Below, piece after piece: positions 1 to 6,327 of a stretch of DNA of 11,306 bases. The stretch's first letter is position 1. Each line of letters begins with the position of its first letter. Source of the stretch: URNF01 sp045543675 (lineage in GTDB: Bacteria > Bacillota > Clostridia > Oscillospirales > Acutalibacteraceae). Both the position numbers and the translations under genes were made by a program. Location: assembly GCA_045543675.1 (NCBI GenBank), contig JAZPXM010000084.1, positions 1 through 11,306 on the forward strand. The letters are read 5' to 3'. Under the pieces are notes generated by a model. It saw nothing but the letters and a program-made list of their open reading frames with translations. It was not told the DNA's origin and did not search any database.

Positions 1-628
1 GGGATACAGCGAGCGCTTTTTCGACGTGCAGCGGACGGCGGTTGCCGTCTTGATCACGTCGGTCGTAATCATACAAGCGGTAGGTAGTATTGGAATTCTG
101 CTGGATTTCGCAGATGACCAACCCTGCACCGATAGCGTGTACCGTCCCTGCTTCGATGAAAAATACGTCCCCCGCTTTTACGGGTACACGGTTCAGCACC
201 GCCGTCAACGTGCCGTTTTCAATGCGTTCCCGCACTTCCTGCTCTGTCACCTCACGGGAAAAACCATAATACAGCGACGCGTTCGGCTCAGCGGACAGCA
301 CGTACCACATTTCGGTCTTACCGTTGTCGTTTTCGTGTTTACGGGCATACGCATCGTCGGGATGCACCTGCACAGATAGATCCTGCTTTGCATCGATCAG
401 TTTAATCAGCACGGGAAAATCCGCAAAGCGGGATGCTTTTGTGCCGCATGCAACCGTTTGCAAATACTGCGAAAACGGCACGCCGTTTGCCGTACATTCC
501 CCGTCGGGATGCGCGGACAATACCCACGCTTCCGCAAGCGGCATCAGATCCGACGGTATATGAAACTGTTCCCGTAATTTTTCGCCGCCCCACAAATATC
601 TCTTGCAAGCGGGCAATACTTTTACCAT
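1..628 (-). CDS. manA: Mannose-6-phosphate isomerase, class I (3' end outside window)
   Basis: Interconverts mannose 6-phosphate and fructose 6-phosphate in the cytoplasm, linking mannose use and GDP-mannose supply to glycolysis. The 209 residues present show the cupin metal site of the family: Gln87 and His89 in QVHPDD, Glu106 in KTEMWYVL and His164 in GTVHAIG, the usual four zinc ligands. The N-terminal YLWGG and the later segment TTYRLYDYDRRD with its conserved arginine also fit type I enzymes. The Bacillus-type short form is about 315 residues, so roughly a third is missing beyond base 1. Start ATG at 626-628 is preceded by AAGGTGAT at a good distance. The gene begins just after the gdhA terminator hairpin, so it may have its own promoter or depend on read-through. 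The reading frame is open to the window edge; family assignment is firm. Confidence 0.93.
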   Translation of the reverse strand, partial: MVKVLPACKRYLWGGEKLREQFHIPSDLMPLAEAWVLSAHPDGECTANGVPFSQYLQTVACGTKASRFADFPVLIKLIDAKQDLSVQVHPDDAYARKHENDNGKTEMWYVLSAEPNASLYYGFSREVTEQEVRERIENGTLTAVLNRVPVKAGDVFFIEAGTVHAIGAGLVICEIQQNSNTTYRLYDYDRRDQDGNRRPLHVEKALAVS

Positions 629-641
629 ACTATCACCTTGT

Positions 642-670
642 AAAAAAAGGGCGGCAAAGCCGCCCTTTTT
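642..670 (-). terminator. Rho-independent terminator after gdhA
   Basis: Perfect 7-bp GC stem GGGCGGC (649-655) / GCCGCCC (659-665) with a 3-base loop, flanked by A-runs on the left and T-runs on the right, so it is usable in both directions. On the minus strand it follows the gdhA stop by about 8 bases and ends in a run of seven U. It separates gdhA from manA. Confidence 0.9.
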
Positions 671-678
671 GAGAATTC

Positions 679-2031
679 TTACACCACGCCGTATGCCATC
701 ATGGCATCCGCAACTTTCAAGAAGCCGGCAATGTTTGCACCTGCAATCAGGTCGCCTTCCATACCGTATTCTTTCGCCGCGGCAACCGAAGATTCGTAGA
801 TGCCTTTCATGATCTGCTGCAATTTTGCATCCACTTCTTCAGCGGTCCAGCTGTAACGCATGGAGTTCTGGCTCATTTCGAGACCGGAAACCGCAACGCC
901 GCCCGCGTTAACCGCTTTGGACGGGGCGATGACCACACCGTTTTCTTTGAGATACGCAACCGCATCAGCGGTGGTGGGCATATTGGAAACTTCCACGTAG
1001 TATTTCACACCGTTAGCAACGATGTTCTTCGCATCGTCCAGATTTACTTCGTTCTGGGTTGCGCAAGGCATAATAACGTCAACCTTTTCGCCCCACGGCT
1101 TTTTGCCTGCAAAGAACGGTACGCCGAACTTATCCGCATAGTCCTGCACTTTGTTGCGGCAGGAAGCGCGCATTTCCAGCATATAGTTGATTTTTTCGTC
1201 GGTAGCAACACCGTCTTTATCGTAGATATAGCCGTCGGGACCGGAGATAGCCACCACTTTACCGCCGAGTTCGGTAATCTTTTTCACGGCACCCCAAGCC
1301 ACGTTACCGAAGCCGGAAACTGCAAAAGTCTTACCTTTAATGTCTTCCCCGTAAGTTTTGAGCATTTCTACGGTGTAGTAGGTAGCACCAAAACCGGTCG
1401 CTTCGGGACGAATGAGCGAGCCGCCGTAGCTGCGGCCTTTACCGGTGAGAACACCCGTAAATTCATCACGCAGACGTTTGTACTGGCCGAACATATAGCC
1501 GATTTCTCTTGCACCAACGCCGATATCGCCCGCGGGCACGTCGGTGTCGGGACCGATGTATTTGGAAAGTTCGGTCATAAAGCTCTGACAGAAGCGCATC
1601 ACTTCCATATCCGATTTGCCCTGCGGGTCAAAGTCGGCACCGCCCTTACCGCCGCCCATCGGCAGACCGGTAAGAGAGTTTTTGAAGGTCTGTTCGAAAC
1701 CCAAGAATTTGATAACGCTTTCGGTAACGGTCGGGTGGAAACGCAGACCGCCCTTGTACGGGCCGATAGCAGAGTTAAACTGGATACGGTAGCCACGGTT
1801 CACCTGCACCTTGCCGTTGTCGTCTACCCACGGCACACGGAATTTAATGATGCGTTCGGGTTCCACGATAGCATCCATAACGCCTTTTTCAATAAAATCG
1901 GGACGCTGTTCGATAACGGGTTCCAGAGATTCCAGAACTTCCATCACCGCCTGATGAAATTCCGCTTCGCCGGGATTGCGTTTTTTGACGGTTTCCATCA
2001 AATCGATAAGATACTGATTTTTCAGACTCAT
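679..2031 (-). CDS. gdhA: Hexameric glutamate dehydrogenase
   Basis: Catalyses reversible amination of 2-oxoglutarate to glutamate with NAD(P)H. The 450-residue length is normal for bacterial hexameric GDH. Visible landmarks are the substrate-binding stretch GPYKGGLRFHP (90-100), catalytic Lys129 in LPMGGGKGGADFDP, Asp169 in PAGDIGVG, and the Rossmann motif GFGNVAWG (240-247). The cofactor region carries Phe241 and Pro265-Asp266 (SGPDGYIY). In the NAD-specific Clostridium symbiosum enzyme the equivalents are Phe238, Pro262 and Asp263, and from memory the alignment is close over the whole C-terminal half. I therefore infer NAD preference and a possible catabolic (glutamate-oxidising) role, although databases may label it NADP-type. 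The ATG at 2031 follows TTAGGAGTGG. A promoter lies at 2111-2139 and a terminator at 642-670, so the gene is probably monocistronic. Confidence 0.97.
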   Translation of the reverse strand: MSLKNQYLIDLMETVKKRNPGEAEFHQAVMEVLESLEPVIEQRPDFIEKGVMDAIVEPERIIKFRVPWVDDNGKVQVNRGYRIQFNSAIGPYKGGLRFHPTVTESVIKFLGFEQTFKNSLTGLPMGGGKGGADFDPQGKSDMEVMRFCQSFMTELSKYIGPDTDVPAGDIGVGAREIGYMFGQYKRLRDEFTGVLTGKGRSYGGSLIRPEATGFGATYYTVEMLKTYGEDIKGKTFAVSGFGNVAWGAVKKITELGGKVVAISGPDGYIYDKDGVATDEKINYMLEMRASCRNKVQDYADKFGVPFFAGKKPWGEKVDVIMPCATQNEVNLDDAKNIVANGVKYYVEVSNMPTTADAVAYLKENGVVIAPSKAVNAGGVAVSGLEMSQNSMRYSWTAEEVDAKLQQIMKGIYESSVAAAKEYGMEGDLIAGANIAGFLKVADAMMAYGVV

Positions 2032-2110
2032 TTAAGACCACTCCTAAAATAGTTTAGCAATTTTTCAACGTTCCCTTTTGCAAGAGCACATCTCAAAAAT
2101 TTCATTTTTT

Positions 2111-2139
2111 AGGATACTCTTTTTATATACATTTGTCAA
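2111..2139 (-). promoter_or_regulatory. Sigma-A-type promoter of gdhA
   Basis: On the minus strand a perfect -35 box TTGACA (2134-2139) is followed by a 17-base spacer and the -10 box TATCCT (2111-2116), about 80 bases before the gdhA start. The -35 box starts immediately after the stop codon of the upstream ABC ATPase gene, so gdhA has its own transcription start. Confidence 0.75.
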
Positions 2140-2817
2140 TTATTTTTTTGAAAAATTGAGCCGTCCGTCCTGCATCTCTACCCGCCGTTGCGCCTGCGCG
2201 GCTATCTGCGGATCGTGGGTGATGAGCAGTACGGTGGTGCCGTTTTTGTGTTGTTCCTGCAACAATGCCATAATATCCCGTCCCGAATTTTCGTCCAGGT
2301 TGCCTGTCGGCTCATCCGCCAAAATCAGCGGCGGCGCACCCGCCACCGCACGCGCTACCGCTACCCGCTGCTGCTGTCCGCCGGACAGTTCTTTCGGATA
2401 GTGATGCATACGGTCGGCAAGTCCCACGCGGAAAAGCATTTCTTTTGCCCGCTCTCGCCGTTCACTTTTGTTCATCCCCGCGTAGACCAGCGGCATTTCC
2501 ACGTTTTCCAACGCTGTCAAGGTGGGCAACAAATGAAAACTCTGAAACACAAACCCGATATGTCGGTTACGTATGGCGGACAGCCGTTTGGCATCCGCTT
2601 TGCTGACATCCTCACCGTTTAACAGATACGTGCCCGCTGTCGGCAGGTCAAGACACCCCAAAATGTTCATAAGCGTGGATTTTCCCGAGCCTGAGCGCCC
2701 GATGATAGCGGTAAACTCCCCTTTTTCCACCGTTAATGTCACGTCTTTTAACGCTTCCACCGCATTTTCGCCGCCTGCATACACCTTGCGGATCCCCTGC
2801 ATTGCAATAACCGCCAT
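2140..2817 (-). CDS. ABC transporter ATP-binding protein, LolD/MacB type
   Basis: ATPase subunit of an ABC system of the MacB/LolD/FtsE class, which usually drives mechanotransmission or export of peptides, lipoproteins or drugs rather than nutrient import. All catalytic motifs are intact in 225 residues: Walker A GRSGSGKS (40-47), Q-loop Gln92 in FVFQSFHLLP, signature LSGGQQQ (144-150), Walker B LILADEP with Glu169, and switch His201 in LLITHDP. The ATG at 2817 follows AAGGAGTGG at a good distance. The gene lies 39 bases after the AraC-family gene on the same strand, with no terminator seen between, so they may be cotranscribed. No MacB-like permease or periplasmic adaptor is encoded next to it: gdhA follows directly. 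It could partner with a permease elsewhere or be the remainder of a reduced operon. Confidence 0.92.
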   Translation of the reverse strand: MAVIAMQGIRKVYAGGENAVEALKDVTLTVEKGEFTAIIGRSGSGKSTLMNILGCLDLPTAGTYLLNGEDVSKADAKRLSAIRNRHIGFVFQSFHLLPTLTALENVEMPLVYAGMNKSERRERAKEMLFRVGLADRMHHYPKELSGGQQQRVAVARAVAGAPPLILADEPTGNLDENSGRDIMALLQEQHKNGTTVLLITHDPQIAAQAQRRVEMQDGRLNFSKK

Positions 2818-2856
2818 ATTACCACTCCTTAAGCCAGCCTAACGGTTAGTGTGTCC

Positions 2857-3654
2857 TTATCTGTTTATTGTATGCGCGCGCCTCACGGCAGTAGGACTTT
2901 TTCCTGTTCTCGCGGAAAAGAATTTTGAAAAGGTGCATACCGACTCAAACCCCAAAACCAATGCAATTTCGGTGACCGCCATACGGGAACTGCAAAGCAA
3001 TGTTTCCGCTTCCGCAATTTTACAGCGGTCAATGTACACTTTCGGTGCAACACCTTCCTGCGCCGTAAAAATTTTATAAAAATAACGGTCGTCGATATGA
3101 ATGGCATCCGCCACCGCTTTGACGGTCAGTTTTTTATGCAGATTGTTTTCAATATACACCTTTGCCGCTTGTATATGGTACTGTGGTGCACTGCGATACG
3201 CATGACTTTCCGCTGTAAGACGCGAGACGGTAGCAAAAAAAGCACGGAGTGCTTCTATATGCCCCATCGGCGTCTCTCTTCGAAAGTGTTCCCGTACGGT
3301 TTTCATAAATGCGGCATCACAACGGTAGGAAAATATACCGTTTTCATCGGTTTGCAAAAACGGCAGTACGTACCGACGGGCGATTTCCGCCGACAAAATC
3401 ATCCAAAAATAGTGCCACCCGTCCTGCGTGGCTGCGTGGTATTCGTGAAAATGTGACGGGTGAATCAAAAAACCTTGTCCGGCCCGTACCTTGTTCCCGC
3501 AAAAGAAGCCGTGTCCGTGGGTCACGAAATGCAAAATATAATAAGCGCGTTTACCGGGACCCCAATGCGCCAGCGCGGGGTTATCTTCATATCCCATCAT
3601 CAGCACGTGTAACGGGTCGTCAGGGTCATATTGTACAGGGTAAAAATCGGACAT
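2857..3654 (-). CDS. AraC-family transcriptional regulator with cupin sensor domain
   Basis: A 265-residue one-component regulator, typical AraC/XylS size. The N-terminal part (about 15-90) has the beta-rich AraC-type cupin pattern, including HGHGFF, AGQGFLIHPSHFHEYHA and HYFWMIL, which in this family usually binds a sugar. The C-terminal 100 residues (about 162-260) hold the two helix-turn-helix motifs, ending in EIALVLGFESVCTFSKFFSARTGKSPTAVRR, a clear match to the AraC consensus. The ATG at 3654 follows AAGGAGATGATAGT. It is divergent from the GH27 glycosidase gene, a layout typical for a local activator of glycoside use, so control of 3764-6244 is the likely job. The inverted repeat at 3673-3692 falls across its own predicted -10 region, allowing autoregulation. 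The inducing sugar cannot be read from the sequence. Confidence 0.92.
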   Translation of the reverse strand: MSDFYPVQYDPDDPLHVLMMGYEDNPALAHWGPGKRAYYILHFVTHGHGFFCGNKVRAGQGFLIHPSHFHEYHAATQDGWHYFWMILSAEIARRYVLPFLQTDENGIFSYRCDAAFMKTVREHFRRETPMGHIEALRAFFATVSRLTAESHAYRSAPQYHIQAAKVYIENNLHKKLTVKAVADAIHIDDRYFYKIFTAQEGVAPKVYIDRCKIAEAETLLCSSRMAVTEIALVLGFESVCTFSKFFSARTGKSPTAVRRAHTINR

Positions 3655-3672
3655 ACTATCATCTCCTTATAC

Positions 3673-3692
3673 TATGGTATGATTTTACCATA
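3673..3692. promoter_or_regulatory. Inverted repeat, candidate operator of the AraC-family regulator
   Basis: Perfect 7-bp arms TATGGTA and TACCATA separated by six bases lie between the divergent AraC-type and GH27 genes. The site is just upstream of where the GH27 -35 element would be and covers the predicted -10 box of the regulator gene. AraC proteins often bind direct repeats, so assignment to this protein is inference. Confidence 0.4.
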
Positions 3693-3711
3693 TAATAGCA
3701 CGAAAAATCAA
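3682..3711 (-). promoter_or_regulatory. Predicted promoter of the AraC-family gene
   Basis: On the minus strand TTGATT (3706-3711), an 18-base spacer and TAAAAT (3682-3687) lie 28 bases before the start codon. The -10 box is inside the inverted repeat, consistent with autoregulation. Confidence 0.45.
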
Positions 3712-3722
3712 TTGCAAACCTT

Positions 3723-3728
3723 TATAAT
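3723..3728 (+). promoter_or_regulatory. -10 element for the GH27/sialidase-fold operon
   Basis: A perfect TATAAT lies 36 bases before the GH27 start codon. No good -35 sequence is present 16-18 bases upstream, as expected for a promoter that needs an activator such as the divergent AraC-type protein. Confidence 0.5.
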
Positions 3729-3763
3729 ACACGGTATCTTAAAATTAAAGGAGATGAGTACGT

Positions 3764-5176
3764 ATGAAAATTGCAAAAAGACAGCCCTTTACAGGCAAAC
3801 CCGTTATTCACACCCCGTCGGTGTTCGGCGCATCCACCGCCAAATCCTTTATGTATCGTATCCCCGTGACGGGTGAACGCCCTATCACCGTGGAAATGGT
3901 CTCCGAAAATGAACATATCCGTTTGGAAAACGGTATTATATACGGTAATGTGCCGGAAGATACCGTGTTCACCGTGACCTTAACAGCGAAAAACGCCAAA
4001 GGCTCCACCCAAAAATCTTTTAAAATGTGTATCGACGAAGACGGTGTACTCAAAACGCCGCTTTTGGGATTTACCACCTGGAACGCTTTCGGTGCCGTGG
4101 TAACACAGCAGGACGTAGAACGTTCCGCTAAACAGTTGATTGAAAGCGGTATCGCGGATTACGGATATGGATACGTCAATATGGATTCGGGTTGGCAACA
4201 TACGTACGGCGGCGAATACGACGCCATTATGCCTAACCCCAAATTCCCTGATATGAAAGGTATGTGCGATACCATACACGCTTTGGGACTGCGTTGCGGC
4301 GTGTATTCTACGCCGATGTTGACCGCCTGGGGTTGTCCGCCCGAATATGAGAGTATCCCGGGTTGCACCGTCGGCGAACGCGACCCGCGTTTCCCCGACA
4401 CCTACAATGGCGGTATCGGTATGATACATAAAGAAAAGAACAATGTGTTACAATGGGAAGCGTGGGGGTTTGATTATCTCAAATACGATTGGAAGCCCGT
4501 CGAAGCGATCAACGGCGCTCTAATGAAGAAAGCATTACGCGCTGCCAAACGGGAAATCGCGTATTGCGTAACGGTGGAAGCGCAGATAGAGGACGCGGCG
4601 TTTTTAAAAAATAATGTCAACTCCTGGCGTGCCAATGAAGACACCCATCCCAATTGGGAAAACGTCTTAGAGAGAATGGATACGCTGGACACATGGGCAG
4701 ACCACGTGTGTGCAGGACATTTTTACGATCTGGATATGCTTGCGATGAACGGTTTTGATTGCGGGACCAAACGCGAACCGTACAGCGAAGACGAAGAACT
4801 TTTTGCCTACACCCTACCCGCCTTCTTCGCATCCCCCATTCAAATCAGCACACCGTTAGACCGGATGACCGACTTTTTGCTGGATATGGTGTGTAACGAA
4901 GAAATGATAGCCATCAACCAAGATGCGTTGGCAGACTATCCGCGCCCCGTATATAAAGATGAGAATGTATGGCTATATAAACGCCGCTTAGAAAACGGCG
5001 ACGTGGCGTACGCGGCGTTTAACCGTTCGGAACAGCCGCGTACCGTGTGCATTCCCATCGGTGATCATACCGCCGTGCGGGACGTATGGTGCAAAGAAGA
5101 CGTATCGGCAGGCGCAGAGCTGCTCTGCGAATTGCCCGCACACGGTGCGAAGGTATACCGTGTCAAGCCCTGTTAA
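3764..5176 (+). CDS. GH27-family glycosidase (alpha-galactosidase-like) with N-terminal Ig-like domain
   Basis: Retaining glycoside hydrolase expected to release terminal alpha-galactose or a related sugar. Residues 15-92 resemble the He_PIG-type Ig-like domain found before bacterial GH27 catalytic domains (NTPxVFG-like start, RIPVTGERPI, GIIYGNVPEDTVFTVTLTAKNAKG). The catalytic barrel begins at GFTTWNAFG (102-110), followed by YVNMDSGWQ (137-145). The nucleophile is Asp242 in DYLKYDW and the acid/base is probably Asp293 in WRANEDTHPNW. LDML (323-326) and MIAINQDAL near the C-terminal beta domain also match the family. There is no signal peptide, so the 470-residue enzyme should be cytoplasmic and act on an imported oligosaccharide or glycoside. 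The usual Asp-Asp pair at 141-142 is Asp-Ser, which may change specificity. The ATG follows AAAGGAGATGA. It is 15 bases from the next gene and divergent from an AraC-type regulator. Confidence 0.88.
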   Translation: MKIAKRQPFTGKPVIHTPSVFGASTAKSFMYRIPVTGERPITVEMVSENEHIRLENGIIYGNVPEDTVFTVTLTAKNAKGSTQKSFKMCIDEDGVLKTPLLGFTTWNAFGAVVTQQDVERSAKQLIESGIADYGYGYVNMDSGWQHTYGGEYDAIMPNPKFPDMKGMCDTIHALGLRCGVYSTPMLTAWGCPPEYESIPGCTVGERDPRFPDTYNGGIGMIHKEKNNVLQWEAWGFDYLKYDWKPVEAINGALMKKALRAAKREIAYCVTVEAQIEDAAFLKNNVNSWRANEDTHPNWENVLERMDTLDTWADHVCAGHFYDLDMLAMNGFDCGTKREPYSEDEELFAYTLPAFFASPIQISTPLDRMTDFLLDMVCNEEMIAINQDALADYPRPVYKDENVWLYKRRLENGDVAYAAFNRSEQPRTVCIPIGDHTAVRDVWCKEDVSAGAELLCELPAHGAKVYRVKPC

Positions 5177-5191
5177 ACGGGAGGTATGCAT

Positions 5192-6244
5192 ATGAAAATC
5201 GAACGTGCAGGGTATGCCGTCGTGTGCAGCGAGCCAACGGTGTACGTGGATAATAAAAGCCGCAAGAGAAGCGGACACATGTCCCACGCGATGGCAGAAT
5301 TTGCACCCGGTAAAATCATTGATTTCAATTCCAATTGTTCCGCGATACTGTACGGCGGACATTCCACCTTCGGCTTTATCGAATATCGCATCTCGGAGGA
5401 TGCGGGTGAGACGTTTTCCAACGTATACACGCTCCCCTATTCCAAGCAAGCCTTATACGACGGCGTTCACGTGATTTCGGTGGAACGAGCGGTGGCCTGC
5501 GACGACGGCAGAATTGTCGCGATCTGTCTGCGCAACGACGCACATCGCCTGTGCGAGCCGTGGAACACCCCGATGACCGTCACCAGCACAGACGGCGGCA
5601 AAACGTGGGGTGAACCAAAAGAACTGTGCCCGTATAAAGGCAGAGTGTACGATGCGCTGTTTCACGATGGCGTTATATACGTATTACAAATGTGTAATGA
5701 CGGCGCAGTGCATTTCTGCGGACAAAACGAGGAACACGTGTACCGCATCTATACCAGTCACGATCGGGGCGAAACCTTTCAGGAGCTGTGTGTGGTGCCG
5801 GTGCCATCCCTCGGCAGAGGATACGGGGCGCTGTTGTTCGATGACAAACAACGGTTGCATATGTATGCCTATCATCTTCATGACGAAATGCACATGGAGC
5901 ACGTCATCAGCGAGGATTTCGGCAAAACCTGGAGTGAAAACACACCTTGCTACGTCAAAGAGGGTATCCGCAATCCGCAAACCGCTTTGATGGACGGCGT
6001 GTATCTGCTGCACGGCAGAAATGCAGGCTGTGATGGGTTTGTTTTATACACCTCCACCGACGGTCAGAATTTTGACGAGGGAACCTATCTCGGCAGAGAA
6101 AAGGGGCTGTGTTATTACTCCAATAACATCGTCTTAAAAGATACGGACGGTCGAAATCGCCTGCTTGTCCAATACTCCGAGTTGTACGGAGAAAACGATT
6201 GTGTGAATGTCAAGCATCTTTGGATATCCATTCACAAAAAATAA
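5192..6244 (+). CDS. Sialidase-fold (BNR/Asp-box) beta-propeller protein
   Basis: A 350-residue protein with five evenly spaced Asp-boxes: SEDAGETF (68-75), STDGGKTW (132-139), SHDRGETF (189-196), SEDFGKTW (240-247) and STDGQNF (288-294). This is the signature of a six-bladed sialidase-type propeller. It would be annotated as sialidase or exo-alpha-sialidase family, but I cannot confirm the arginine triad and nucleophilic tyrosine, so hydrolysis of sialic acid is not shown. No signal peptide is visible, so it is probably cytoplasmic. The start is ATG at 5192 rather than ATG at 5186: the ribosome binding site GGGAGG (5179-5184) is 7 bases from the first and only 1 from the second. It lies 15 bases after the GH27 stop, so the two are cotranscribed and probably act on the same glycan or glycoside. 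No terminator is seen after it. Confidence 0.83.
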   Translation: MKIERAGYAVVCSEPTVYVDNKSRKRSGHMSHAMAEFAPGKIIDFNSNCSAILYGGHSTFGFIEYRISEDAGETFSNVYTLPYSKQALYDGVHVISVERAVACDDGRIVAICLRNDAHRLCEPWNTPMTVTSTDGGKTWGEPKELCPYKGRVYDALFHDGVIYVLQMCNDGAVHFCGQNEEHVYRIYTSHDRGETFQELCVVPVPSLGRGYGALLFDDKQRLHMYAYHLHDEMHMEHVISEDFGKTWSENTPCYVKEGIRNPQTALMDGVYLLHGRNAGCDGFVLYTSTDGQNFDEGTYLGREKGLCYYSNNIVLKDTDGRNRLLVQYSELYGENDCVNVKHLWISIHKK

Positions 6245-6271
6245 AAATTTATTGATTTTCGATAATTATTA

Positions 6272-6300
6272 TTGACAAACGATAAATATGGGTGTATGAT
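6272..6300 (+). promoter_or_regulatory. Strong sigma-A-type promoter of the DUF4173-like gene
   Basis: A perfect -35 TTGACA (6272-6277), a 17-base spacer and -10 TATGAT (6295-6300) lie in an AT-rich gap. The transcription start should be near 6307, just before the ribosome binding site at 6313-6319, giving a very short leader. The placement rules out a GTG start at 6292 for the gene. Confidence 0.8.
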
Positions 6301-6327
6301 GGTGGCACAAAGAAAGGAGTGGGTCGT

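Noticed and set aside
26..608. Several short open frames on both strands at the left end
   Set aside because: They are shadows of the manA coding frame, which keeps all zinc-ligand motifs and simply runs off the window edge.
2032..2110. Possible riboswitch or attenuator in the gdhA leader
   Set aside because: The leader is only about 70-80 bases, with one small AT hairpin and no recognisable aptamer or terminator.
6292..6327. GTG start extending the DUF4173-like protein by 12 residues
   Set aside because: The codon overlaps the -10 box of the promoter and has no ribosome binding site; ATG at 6328 has AAAGGAG at eight bases.
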